This document shows, piece after piece, positions 16,428 through 24,659 of a stretch of DNA of 64,000 nt. The stretch spans positions 62,001 through 126,000 of the forward strand of contig CALMXZ010000012.1 in the NCBI GenBank assembly GCA_937873495.1, written 5' to 3'. Numbering within the stretch: position 1 is the stretch's first letter; each line of letters starts with the position of its first letter. A program made the position numbers and the translations under genes. The notes below the pieces were generated by a model, which saw only the letters and a program-made list of their open reading frames with translations, was not told the DNA's origin and searched no databases. Source of the stretch: an uncultured Trueperaceae bacterium (GTDB lineage Bacteria > Deinococcota > Deinococci > Deinococcales > Trueperaceae).

Positions 16428-17060
16428 CTACAGGTAATGAGGTTTGGGCGGTTCGCCCGCACCGGCCGCGGCCCCCGCCGCGCCCCATGCCAACGCGCTC
16501 GCCTCCGGCACCACGAGCGTCTCGGTGCCATGCGCCACGGCGACGGTCCTGTACTCGAGGCACGGCACGCCGGGGTACTCGGCGGTGAGCTCGGAACGCC
16601 CGAGCTTGCGAGGCGCCTCCAGCTCCACGTAGCTCACAGCCCACGGCCGCGGGTCGCGGCGTTCGAGGAGCTGAGCGTAGACGTTGCCGCGGCGCGCGTC
16701 GCTCGCCGCGACGACGCGCGCGCCGGGGCCCACCAACGTGGCGGGCAGCGCGGCGAGGCTCGACACCCCGACGCAGCCGACCCCCCAGGCCCGGGCGACG
16801 CCGAGGGCGGCCGCCACGCCGACGCGTACGCCCGTGTAGGAGCCGGGCCCGACCCCGACGCCGACGGCGGCGAAGTCGCGCGCCGCGGCGCCGCAGGCGC
16901 CGAGCAGGGCCTCCAGCGCCTCAGCGATGAGCGCCGCGTGGGCCCGCCCGACGTCGTCCGATCTGGCCGCCAGCGTGCCGCTTCGCGGGTCGACGACGGC
17001 TACGGCCAGGTGCGGCGTCGAGCAGTCGAGCCCGAGCAGGAGGCTGCCGCCCGCGCTCAC
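16428..17060 (-). CDS. tsaB: tRNA threonylcarbamoyladenosine biosynthesis protein TsaB
   Basis: TsaB is the inactive ASKHA partner that, with TsaD and TsaE, makes the t6A modification of ANN-decoding tRNAs. The 210 residues have the N-terminal LLGLDCSTPHLAVAVVD and the family hallmark GVGPGSYTGVRVGVAAALGVARA (in part VGVGPGSYTGVRVG). The GTG start at 17060 overlaps the tsaE stop by 4 nt. TsaD and TsaC are not in the window. The C-terminus is short and Ala/Gly-rich. Confidence 0.95.
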   Translation of the reverse strand: MSAGGSLLLGLDCSTPHLAVAVVDPRSGTLAARSDDVGRAHAALIAEALEALLGACGAAARDFAAVGVGVGPGSYTGVRVGVAAALGVARAWGVGCVGVSSLAALPATLVGPGARVVAASDARRGNVYAQLLERRDPRPWAVSYVELEAPRKLGRSELTAEYPGVPCLEYRTVAVAHGTETLVVPEASALAWGAAGAAAGAGEPPKPHYL

Positions 17061-17584
17061 GGTCCGGCGCGCTCCCCCGGTGTGCCGGTCGGCTCGCCGC
17101 CGCTGCCGCCCGTGTGCCGCGTGGGGCCGTGCGTGCGCAACCAGCGCGCTTGGCGCAGCGGTGCGGCTCCGCCCGGCGCGGCGGGCGCGAAAGAGAAGGC
17201 GAGCTGCCACGCCTCGGGGTAGGCCTCCAGCAGCCCCTCGCCCCACTCGACGACGACGAGGCGCGCCCGCCAGCCGTAGTCGTCGAGCATGGCGCCCGCC
17301 AGCCCCGCGCCGCCGCCCAGCCGGTAGGCGTCCAGGTGGACGAGGGTGCCTTCCGGCGACGGGTACTCGTGTACCAACGTGTAGGTCGGGCTCGTGACGG
17401 GCGCCTCGACGCCGAGGCGCGAGGCGAGCGCCTGGGTGAACGTCGTCTTGCCGGAGCCGAGCGGCCCGGAGAGCACCAGTAGCGCGCCGGGTGGCAGCGC
17501 CGCGAGCGCCTCGCCGGCCAGGCGCTCCGTGTCAGCCAGCGTCGTCAGGGGGATGGCCCGTTCCGCCTCCGCCCCGACGTTCAC
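17057..17584 (-). CDS. tsaE: tRNA threonylcarbamoyladenosine biosynthesis ATPase TsaE
   Basis: TsaE is the P-loop ATPase that resets the TsaBD complex. The 175 residues contain Walker A SGPLGSGKTTF (~39-49), SPTYTLVHEY, the HLDAYRL block and the VVVEWGEGL Walker B-like region, all family hallmarks. The ~35 C-terminal residues after the conserved core are Gly/Pro/Thr-rich. The GTG start overlaps the stop of the long coiled-coil gene (GTGA), so tsaE translation is coupled to an unrelated gene upstream. Confidence 0.95.
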   Translation of the reverse strand: MNVGAEAERAIPLTTLADTERLAGEALAALPPGALLVLSGPLGSGKTTFTQALASRLGVEAPVTSPTYTLVHEYPSPEGTLVHLDAYRLGGGAGLAGAMLDDYGWRARLVVVEWGEGLLEAYPEAWQLAFSFAPAAPGGAAPLRQARWLRTHGPTRHTGGSGGEPTGTPGERAGP

Positions 17585-20478
17585 GGCGCGGCTTGATCGG
17601 GCAGGGGCCAGCCGCGGGCGTCGCGCCGCACCCGGCGCAGCAGGGCGCCGGCGTGATCGGCGTCGAACGTGCGCAGCAGGATCCGCTCGCCGTTCGCCAG
17701 GAGGACCAGGAGGAGGACCTCGTCGCCGTCGTGCGCTTGCAGCGCGTCGACGCCTGGCAGCTCCGCGACGGCCGTAAGCGCCACGCGCGCCATGCCGGCC
17801 GCAGGCGACCTCTCGTCGTCGCGCCCACCGTGGGCCAGGACGCTCCCGTCGGCCGCCAGCCAGGTGGCGCTCGTCACGCGCTCGTCGGCGACGTAGTCGG
17901 CCAGCGCCAGGCCGCGTTCGAACGTCGGCTCGGCGGCCGGCCGCGACCCCGTCGCTTTCAGGAAGCCGAGGACGTCGTCGAGCAGGCCGCCGCTTACGAC
18001 CCGGTCCGCGACGAGTCGGGTCGCCTCGTACTCGTCCTTGAGATCGACGAGCATGCGCTCGGCCTGGGAGAGCGCGCTGTCGAGCTGGAGCTGCAGCCCG
18101 CGGGAGAGGCGGGGGAGCGCCTCGCGCTGGGAGTCGAGATGCCCGAGGATCCGGCGCACCGTCGTCACGCCGTCGCTGTTCAGCTTCGAGACGGGTTCGA
18201 GCGCGGCGAGGGCGGCGTCGAGTCGAGCCGGCATGCCGGCGAGGGTCTCCTCGGCGGCGCGCTCGAGCTCCGAGAGCCGCTCGGCCGCCCGCCTGAGCGT
18301 GTGAGGCGCCTCCCCGGCCTCGAGGTCGCGGCGCGCCTCGGCCAGCAGGTCCTTCAGCTCGGCGCCGGCGCCGGAGTTCTCGAACGGCGAGGCGGCCTGC
18401 GAGAGGCGCTTGAGCTCGTCGACCTGCTCCTGGCGCTGCGCCTCGCGTTCGTAGCGCAGTGCGGCGTGGAGCTGCGCCAGGTCGGGATAGCGGTCGAGCT
18501 CGAGGCCGAGGAGCGCCTTCTGGATGTGCTCCATGAGCGGGTGGTTGCCGAGTTCGGTCGCCTCCTCGGCCAGACGCATCAGGCGCCCACGGAGGCTGCC
18601 GCTCAGCTCTTCGCGGAGCGCCTCGATCTCCGTGCCGAGCGACTCGATGTCGGAGTCGTCGAGGGACGCGGCGGCCTTGCGCTCGTCGAGCAGCAGTCCG
18701 GCGACGGCCGCCGCGCTCTCCTGCTCGTCGATCAGGCGCGTGACCTCGCTGCGTAGCGCGGCGGCGCGGTCGCCGAGGGTCGCCGTTACCGGCAGGCGCT
18801 CCAGCTTGGCCCTGAGGGCGTTCAGCCGCGCCAGGCGCCGCTCGCTCGCCTCGGTGGCGCGCTCGGCGAGGCTCCGCTCCAACGCCTCCTCGGCCTCGCG
18901 CGCTGCCGAGACGAGGTCGTGGGCGACGGCGCTCTGCTCCTGCGCCAGCCGCAGCTGGTCGAACTCGGAGCGCAGGCGTTCGACGTGCTCGCGCACCCCT
19001 TCGTCGTCCTGGCGGTTGGTCAGCGTGGCTTCCAGCCTGATGAGCAGCTGGGCCTGCGCCTCGAGGCTCTGCTCGCGCGCCTCGTCCTCGCGGTCCATGA
19101 CCTCGGCCTGCTCGGCGGCGAGCTGGTGCAGACGCCTGACGTGTTCGACGTCCGTGTAGCTCGGCAGGCCGGACTCGAGGATCCCGAGCGTGACGCGCAC
19201 GGCCTGCCCGAGCTCCGTGGTGTCGACCTCGGGCCGCAGGCCGCCGATGGCGAGGATGAGCTCGGTGAACTCCTCCTTGAGGTCCGTGCGCAGCGCGGCC
19301 CCTGTCGCTTCGAGGTCCTGCCTGAACCCCGCGAGCTCGCCGGCCACCGATCGCTCGGCTTCCAGCTCCCCCCGCAGCTCCGCGAGCCGCTTGCCGAGCT
19401 CGGGGTAGTACTCGATGACCGCGCCGAACTCGCCCTCCATGGCCCTGAGGTCGTGCCGTTCGGCGGCGATGTCGAGGAGCCGCATGCGGTCCTCGAACTC
19501 GGCGTCCCGGAGTGACGGAGGGACGACGTCGAACGTCCGTTCCGGCTTCAGCACGCCGACGAGCGCCGCGGCGGCCGCGGCAAGGTCAACTTCGGTGTCC
19601 TCTGAGGGTGGCGCGGTGTGCGCGGTGTGTGCCGGCGCTTGGCGGTCTGTCGTCGCCTCGGGGGTCACGGTCGGGGCTATGGGTTCGGCCCCGGCCGCGG
19701 CCTCTGACCGCCCGGTGCCATGGAGCGCCTCACCCTGCTGCGCCTCACTCTGCTGCGCCTCACTCCGCTGCGCCTCACTCCGCTGCGCGGCCTCGGCCTC
19801 GGCGGCGCGTCTCAGTTCGCGCGCCTGACGGTGAGCGCGCTCGAGCTCGGCCGGCGCCAACTGGCGCTGACCTTGCGCGGCTTGCAACTGGTTGACGAGG
19901 GTCTCGAGACGCCGCACGCGCGGACCGCCGACTTCCCTGACGGCCTCGAGCGTCTCGGCGAGCTCGCCAAGGTCTCGGGCTTGCAGGACGAGCTGGTCCT
20001 CGAGCTTCTGCTTGACGACGACGAGCTGCTCCTCGGCCTCCTGCAAGACGGCGAGCGCGGAGCGCCCGGCGCCGTACTCGCTGTCGACGAGTTGCACTTG
20101 CGCCCGCAGCTTCTGGACCTCAGGCCACTCGAAGTAGAGGTTGAACGGCCGCAGCTCCGCCTGGACGGCGGTGAGCCGCTGGCCCACGGCCTCGAGGTTC
20201 GTCTCCGAGACGCTTCCTGCCCCGGTCGCGCCGGTGGAGGAGCCCGTCAGGCGCTCGAGGATGCCGGCGACGGTCTCCTTGGCCTGCGTCACGGGCATCA
20301 TGACCTGGAGCTGCCTGAAGACCTGCGCCTTCATGACCTTCTCGATGTCGGCGAGGTCGGCGGTCTCGGGGGCGCGTCCGAGCTGACGGAGGCCGTCCTT
20401 GAGCGCGCGGGAGACGATCCTCGGCGAGAGCACCGACTCTAGTTCCATGACGGCGGCCTGGTAGACGGAAGTGGTCAT
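17581..20478 (-). CDS. 965-residue coiled-coil protein with N-terminal helical domain and C-terminal roadblock-like domain
   Basis: A large cytosolic protein with no signal peptide. Residues ~1-75 form a helical domain (VLSPRIVSRALKDGLRQLG) resembling the N-terminus of the 22459-23325 product. Residues ~90-225 are coiled coil; ~225-290 is a Gln/Ser/Glu/Ala then Thr/Pro linker with five-residue repeats; ~310-830 is a long, Glu/Arg/Leu-rich coiled coil. The last ~110 residues (VTSATWLAADGSVLAHGG to the end) follow the helix-strand-strand-helix-strands-helix order of roadblock/LC7 domains. I do not recognise a named family. It overlaps tsaE. The ATG at 20478 is chosen over GTG at 20487; neither has a clear ribosome site. 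Confidence 0.7.
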   Translation of the reverse strand: MTTSVYQAAVMELESVLSPRIVSRALKDGLRQLGRAPETADLADIEKVMKAQVFRQLQVMMPVTQAKETVAGILERLTGSSTGATGAGSVSETNLEAVGQRLTAVQAELRPFNLYFEWPEVQKLRAQVQLVDSEYGAGRSALAVLQEAEEQLVVVKQKLEDQLVLQARDLGELAETLEAVREVGGPRVRRLETLVNQLQAAQGQRQLAPAELERAHRQARELRRAAEAEAAQRSEAQRSEAQQSEAQQGEALHGTGRSEAAAGAEPIAPTVTPEATTDRQAPAHTAHTAPPSEDTEVDLAAAAAALVGVLKPERTFDVVPPSLRDAEFEDRMRLLDIAAERHDLRAMEGEFGAVIEYYPELGKRLAELRGELEAERSVAGELAGFRQDLEATGAALRTDLKEEFTELILAIGGLRPEVDTTELGQAVRVTLGILESGLPSYTDVEHVRRLHQLAAEQAEVMDREDEAREQSLEAQAQLLIRLEATLTNRQDDEGVREHVERLRSEFDQLRLAQEQSAVAHDLVSAAREAEEALERSLAERATEASERRLARLNALRAKLERLPVTATLGDRAAALRSEVTRLIDEQESAAAVAGLLLDERKAAASLDDSDIESLGTEIEALREELSGSLRGRLMRLAEEATELGNHPLMEHIQKALLGLELDRYPDLAQLHAALRYEREAQRQEQVDELKRLSQAASPFENSGAGAELKDLLAEARRDLEAGEAPHTLRRAAERLSELERAAEETLAGMPARLDAALAALEPVSKLNSDGVTTVRRILGHLDSQREALPRLSRGLQLQLDSALSQAERMLVDLKDEYEATRLVADRVVSGGLLDDVLGFLKATGSRPAAEPTFERGLALADYVADERVTSATWLAADGSVLAHGGRDDERSPAAGMARVALTAVAELPGVDALQAHDGDEVLLLVLLANGERILLRTFDADHAGALLRRVRRDARGWPLPDQAAP
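19726..19785 (-). repeat. four tandem 15-nt units inside the coiled-coil gene
   Basis: Four near-identical 15-mers (plus-strand form CGCCTCACTCCGCTG with one or two changes) encode repeats of the type SEAQR/SEAQQ. The unit is a multiple of three, so copy changes keep the frame. They lie in the linker between two coiled-coil regions. Confidence 0.85.
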
Positions 20479-20533
20479 GACGGTCACGTGGCGCCGCTAC
20501 CGCTCGCCCGCTCACCGCGGCTGCCGTGCGGCA

Positions 20534-22462
20534 TCAGAACTCCTCGTCCCAGTCGATGGTGGTGTTGCCGGTGCTGCTCTTCTTCGTCACCGCGGCGGCC
20601 GGCGCGGGCGCGACGCTCTTCTTCTGGCCGCCGAGGAGCCCGAACTGCACGCATATGCCGCGCAGGCCGACTATCGCGAGCGCGAGCGCGAGAAGGACGA
20701 GCACGGCCCATACGGCCTGGCCCGTCAGGCCGCCGAACATCGACCAGCGGCCGAGGTCGGGGAGCCAAGTCATGTCGACGTAGCGGGAGAGGAGGTCGGC
20801 CAACGCGACGATCCCCTGGTAGAAGGTCGGCACCAGGAGGAGGAACAGCGCCCAGCCGACGAGCCGCCAGTTGCGGTTGCTGCCGCCGAACGCCATCTTC
20901 AGGAGCACGAGCGGGACGATGGCGAGGAGCGCGAGGACGATGTACACGATGGCGCGAGGCAAGCCGGACCAGAAGGTGGCGACCGTCGTCTCGACGGCGT
21001 CGGCTACGCCGACGGCCTTGCCGGCGAACGCGTCCCTGAGGATGCCGGTGCGGGTGCCGACTAGCGCCGCGTCCGTGGTGGACAACCGGGCCGTAGCGGC
21101 GAGCGAGGTGAGGAGGTCGTCCGTGCCTTGTGCCACGTCCGGGGCGATCTGCTGGAGGCTCGGCGCCAGGACGGCGCCGTAGGTCGAGGCGATGCCGGCC
21201 AGGGCCGCGTGGGCTTCCGCCTGCTCCCCGCGGCGGACGCCGGCGAGCAAGCGACCGGCGCCGGCGTCTAGGTCGGTGAAGACGGCGCCAAGGTCGGCGA
21301 AGCCTGCGTCGACGACACGCTCGGCCTCGCGGCCGGCCAGCGCCCGTGGGACGCCGGCCCTGACGAGGTCGAGGCTCACCGCGTCGACGTGCGTCCGGTG
21401 CTCCTCGGCTGCGATCTCGGCCAGGCGGGCTGCGACGGCTTGCTCGAAGGCCGGTCCGGCGAGCGCCTCGTCGGCCTGCCCCTCCACCGGCTGCGTGGCG
21501 GTCTCGGTGGTCTCGGCGGTCGCCGCCGGCTCGGTGGCCGCCGGCTCGGTGGCCGCCGGCTCGGCGGTCGCCTCAGGCTGGGCGCCGCCGCCCACCTCGG
21601 GCAGCACCTCCGGGGCGAGGAGGGCGGCCGGCTCCTGCGCCGTTGCCTCACCCGTTGCCTGGGCGGCGGGCTGGCCGGCGGCTCCGGCGTCGGTGGCGGC
21701 ATTGCGGGCGGCGGCGGCCAGGCGCGTGAGGGCGACGGCGGCGCGGTCGATGGCGGCGTCGAGCTCGGCGCGGTCGCCGGTCACGAGCGCTTGGGCGGCG
21801 CCGACCAGGTCGCGGTTCAGTGTGGCGTCGATCCGTGGCGAGTCCTGCACGAGCAGCGAATCGCCGTAGGCCTTGGCGAGGCTGACGTACGCACCGTCGC
21901 GGTCGTCGTCGACGAGCTGCGCGGCCACCTTCAGCTCGGCGGCAACGGCGTCGGCGGCGCCCGCTTCGAAGGCGAGCCGCAGGGCGGCGGAGGAGCCGGC
22001 GTTCCCGATCTCGGAGACGGCGTCGGCGCCGAACTCGAGGCTCTTGGCCAGGTGTTCGAGACGGCCGCGCGCGAGCGCGAGATCGCCGCCGCCGGCGCTC
22101 GAGAACGCCGAGTCGAGGACGAGACGGCTGAAGCCGCCGGCCAGCACGGCGGTTTGGACGGCCATGTCGGTGCGGCTCTGGTTCTCGACGGCCACGCGCG
22201 TGCGTTCGAACGTGCGCTCCATGGCCTGCACGAGGTTCGAGCTGGTGGCGTCGCGTGACAGGGTCAGGAGGGCGTTGAGAGCGCGTTCGAGCTCGTCGCG
22301 CGCTTGGAGGCCGTCGCCCGGCACCGACGCGGTGGCTACTTGCAGGTTCTCGAGGGCAAGATCGTAGCGCTGGAGGAGGGAGTCCTCCTGCGCGAACGCG
22401 GCTCCCGACCAGAGCGCCACGGCCAGCACCGCGGTGGCGAGAGAGAGTTGACGGCGGATCAT
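20534..22462 (-). CDS. signal-peptide protein with large extracytoplasmic helical region and three C-terminal membrane helices
   Basis: A 642-residue envelope protein of unknown family. Residues 1-24 are a clear signal peptide ending AAFAQ. Residues ~25-265 and ~345-500 are helical and Ala-rich, separated by a Thr/Glu/Pro/Ala linker with ATEPA repeats. Three membrane helices follow (near 515-540, 550-575 and 590-615), then a tail that should face the cytosol and ends NTTIDWDEEF. The ATG at 22462 overlaps the stop of the upstream roadblock gene (ATGA). Its cytosolic acidic tail could dock the two cytosolic partners encoded on either side, but that is inference. Confidence 0.7.
   Translation of the reverse strand: MIRRQLSLATAVLAVALWSGAAFAQEDSLLQRYDLALENLQVATASVPGDGLQARDELERALNALLTLSRDATSSNLVQAMERTFERTRVAVENQSRTDMAVQTAVLAGGFSRLVLDSAFSSAGGGDLALARGRLEHLAKSLEFGADAVSEIGNAGSSAALRLAFEAGAADAVAAELKVAAQLVDDDRDGAYVSLAKAYGDSLLVQDSPRIDATLNRDLVGAAQALVTGDRAELDAAIDRAAVALTRLAAAARNAATDAGAAGQPAAQATGEATAQEPAALLAPEVLPEVGGGAQPEATAEPAATEPAATEPAATAETTETATQPVEGQADEALAGPAFEQAVAARLAEIAAEEHRTHVDAVSLDLVRAGVPRALAGREAERVVDAGFADLGAVFTDLDAGAGRLLAGVRRGEQAEAHAALAGIASTYGAVLAPSLQQIAPDVAQGTDDLLTSLAATARLSTTDAALVGTRTGILRDAFAGKAVGVADAVETTVATFWSGLPRAIVYIVLALLAIVPLVLLKMAFGGSNRNWRLVGWALFLLLVPTFYQGIVALADLLSRYVDMTWLPDLGRWSMFGGLTGQAVWAVLVLLALALAIVGLRGICVQFGLLGGQKKSVAPAPAAAVTKKSSTGNTTIDWDEEF
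21522..21566 (-). repeat. three tandem 15-nt units in the membrane protein linker
   Basis: Three copies of GCCGCCGGCTCGGTG (third with one change) encode the ATEPA/ATEPA linker repeats. The period of 15 nt equals that in the neighbouring coiled-coil gene. Confidence 0.85.
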
Positions 22463-23325
22463 GCAGCCTCCTCGAGAGCGGCGCGCGCGTTCAGGACGGC
22501 ACCGATGTTGACGGTTCCTTGCGTGACGACGACCAAGCTGTCCTCACCGAACGGGAACAGGAAGAGCACCCCGGTAGGGTGCTCCACCGACAAGGCGCGC
22601 AGGTCGCTAGAGCGCGCCAGAAGATGACGAGAAGAAAGTACCAGACCAGGGAGACGTTCCGGGTCGACGCCTTCCCCCCGCTGGAGGAGGATGGCGTTGC
22701 GCCTGAGCACCACGACCTGCCGCACCGTCTCGATGTCGCCGAAGAGCTTGAGCACCTTGTCGAGCGCCGGCTCGGTGAGGCGGGCGACCTTGCGCCGCGG
22801 CGCCGGTTCCTGAGCCCGCGTCGTCCGGCGGCGCTTCCGGAGCACGACGGGCGCGCGGCCGGCCAGGCGGCCGTCCGCAGCGTCCGGAACGAACGGGGTG
22901 CTCGGCAAGGTGGCGAGCGGACCGGACTGGGCGGTGGCGGGCGCGGGCGGCGTCGGCCCAGGGTCGGTGGAGAGTTCTACGGCGGCCAGCCGCTCGGACG
23001 TCAGGAAGACGTAGGCGCGCTCGGCCTCGGCCTCGGCGATCAGAGCCTCGGCCACCGGCGTGCGGTGCCTGGGTAGCGGCGGCGCCGAGGCGGCCAACTC
23101 GTCCGCCAAGAGCTTCAGATGGTAGGTGAGGGCGGCGCGCGGGAACGTGCCGGCGAGGCCCTTGCGCACGTCGCCTGCCAGCAGGTGCCGCATGGTCGAG
23201 ACGGTCACGGAGTCGCTGTCGTAGCCGGCGGAGACGATGGCTTGGTCGAGGACCCCGGCTGCGACCCGCGGCGAGACGATGGCGGAGAGCGCCGTGTGCG
23301 TCTTGATGTAGACATCGTTCGGCAT
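22459..23325 (-). CDS. roadblock/LC7-like domain protein, first gene of a three-gene set
   Basis: A 288-residue protein. Residues ~1-85 are a helical domain with VSPRVAAGVLDQAIVSAG, similar in pattern to the N-terminus of the 965-residue partner. Residues ~110-180 are a Pro/Ala then Arg/Lys-rich linker. Residues ~185-288 (TVRQVVVLRRNAILLQRGEG ... VVVTQGTVNIGAVLNARAALEE) follow the roadblock/LC7 fold pattern. Such domains act as homodimer platforms for small GTPases such as MglA, but no GTPase is encoded here. The ATG at 23325 is well supported by GAAGGAGGG just upstream, which rejects the longer open frame. It overlaps the membrane-protein gene by 4 nt. Confidence 0.7.
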   Translation of the reverse strand: MPNDVYIKTHTALSAIVSPRVAAGVLDQAIVSAGYDSDSVTVSTMRHLLAGDVRKGLAGTFPRAALTYHLKLLADELAASAPPLPRHRTPVAEALIAEAEAERAYVFLTSERLAAVELSTDPGPTPPAPATAQSGPLATLPSTPFVPDAADGRLAGRAPVVLRKRRRTTRAQEPAPRRKVARLTEPALDKVLKLFGDIETVRQVVVLRRNAILLQRGEGVDPERLPGLVLSSRHLLARSSDLRALSVEHPTGVLFLFPFGEDSLVVVTQGTVNIGAVLNARAALEEAA

Positions 23326-23549
23326 TGCCCTCCTTCGTGCCGCGCCGGTCACGGCCTGGTCGAGGTGCGAGGCTCTCGTTCGCCGTGCGAGGCCCTCGGA
23401 GCGCGGGGCGCGACGTTTGCCCTCACGCGCCCGACGCGCGCGCGGCCCCGTCGGCGAAGGCGTCCACCCGTCAAGGAGCATAGTGCCGCGGCAGGCGCGT
23501 TCGTTGTGAGATATTCCGTTGGCCAACGCCTCGCAGGCGTATCTCCCGG
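23326..23549. other. intergenic region upstream of the roadblock operon
   Basis: This 224-nt gap between hrcA and the roadblock gene should hold the operon promoter, but I see no convincing -35/-10 pair or TANNNT box at a close distance. Apart from the Shine-Dalgarno next to 23325 and a short AT-richer patch near 23505-23525, nothing stands out. No CIRCE element (TTAGCACTC repeat) is present. Confidence 0.5.
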
Positions 23550-24593
23550 TCAGGCTCTGCCGGGGCGTTCCAAGGCGCGGGCCAGGCCATGCGCTACCGA
23601 GAGCGTCTCCGGGTAACGCATCCGTGCCGGCCCGACGATGGCCAGGTGACCGCTCGAGCGCCCGAGCGAGAACGAGGCCCCCACGCGCGCCACGCGCTCG
23701 TCGAGGTCGACGAAGAGCTCGCCATCGCCGCGACCATGATCGCCCTGCTCCTTGCCCGCCGCTGCGGCACCCGGCGTCCGTACCCTCTGGGGAGCACCGT
23801 CGCCGACGCCCCCGCCAGCACCGTGGCGCGCCGCACCCCTCGGCTCCGACTCCAGCGACTCGAGGGCCAGGCGCATGAAGCTCGGATCCGCGCCTTCCGG
23901 TTCGTCCAACAGGTGTCCGAACCCTTCCCGGAAGACGCGCGGCGGCTGCAGGTCGTGCCAGGCGCGCGCGAGCGCGACGAGCGTGCGGCTCAGCTCGGCG
24001 TTGGCGCGGTTGGCGAGCTCGAGGAGCGCGGAGGGCACCTCGCCGACGGGTTGGGCGAGCTGCCTCAGGTTGCGCTCTGCGTCGTCGATCACATCACCGT
24101 GCGGCGCGGGGTCGACCGTGACGCCGAGCTGGCGCACCAGGCCGTTCTCCAGGACCACCACCGCGAGGAGCCGGTTCGAGGCGAGCTGCGACAGGTGGAT
24201 CTCGAGGATGTGCAGGGCGTCGTCGGCCGGCAGGCTGATGGTGACGGCGTAACCGGACAGCTCCGCCGCCAGGCGCGATGCGAGGGCGAACAGGTCGTCA
24301 CCCTCGGCACCCTTGAGGTGCTCGTCGAGCCGGCTCTGCTGCGCAGCGCGCAGAGGGCGCGGCGGCAGTAGGCCCTTGGCGTACACGCGGAAGCCGAGCG
24401 CGGTCGGTATGCGCCCCGCGGACGTGTGGGGCTGTTGGAGCAGTCCGGCGCTCTCCAGCGAGCCGAAGTCGTAGCGGACGGTGGCGGGGCTCACCTCGAG
24501 GCGCGCGGCGATGTGACCGGACGCGACGGGGTGGGCAGTGGCGATGTAAGACTCTGCCACCAGCTCGAGGACCCGTGTCCTGCGCTCCTTCAT
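23550..24593 (-). CDS. hrcA: heat-inducible transcription repressor HrcA
   Basis: HrcA represses groE/dnaK operons by binding CIRCE elements. The 347 residues begin with the winged helix (MKERRTRVLELVAESYIATA, then HPVASGHIAARLEVSPATVR in part) and GLLQQPHTSAGRIPT, which is the HrcA wing signature. A GAF-like dimer domain follows, interrupted by a Gly/Arg-rich insertion (~255-295). The C-terminus VGPARMRYPETLSVAHGLA matches the family. The ATG at 24593 fits the family start and has a TAGCAT box 8 nt upstream, so a GTG at 24611 is rejected. No CIRCE is visible near any gene in the window. Confidence 0.93.
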   Translation of the reverse strand: MKERRTRVLELVAESYIATAHPVASGHIAARLEVSPATVRYDFGSLESAGLLQQPHTSAGRIPTALGFRVYAKGLLPPRPLRAAQQSRLDEHLKGAEGDDLFALASRLAAELSGYAVTISLPADDALHILEIHLSQLASNRLLAVVVLENGLVRQLGVTVDPAPHGDVIDDAERNLRQLAQPVGEVPSALLELANRANAELSRTLVALARAWHDLQPPRVFREGFGHLLDEPEGADPSFMRLALESLESEPRGAARHGAGGGVGDGAPQRVRTPGAAAAGKEQGDHGRGDGELFVDLDERVARVGASFSLGRSSGHLAIVGPARMRYPETLSVAHGLARALERPGRA

Positions 24594-24601
24594 GACTATC
24601 G

Positions 24602-24607
24602 ATGCTA
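24602..24607 (-). promoter_or_regulatory. -10 box TAGCAT before hrcA
   Basis: TAGCAT on the minus strand ends 8 nt before the hrcA ATG, with no Shine-Dalgarno between them. This is the same leaderless layout seen before serA, plsX, trxB and others in the window. Confidence 0.5.
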
Positions 24608-24659
24608 CCACCGGGAGCGGACAGGCGCGTGTGGCGCACCCCGCCGCGTGCGGCGCGCC

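Noticed and set aside
19726-19785. CRISPR-like short repeats
   Set aside because: The four 15-mers are contiguous, without spacers, and stay in frame within a coding linker.
24594-24611. Upstream GTG start for hrcA
   Set aside because: It would start upstream of the TAGCAT -10 box, and the HrcA family normally begins at MKERRTRVL.
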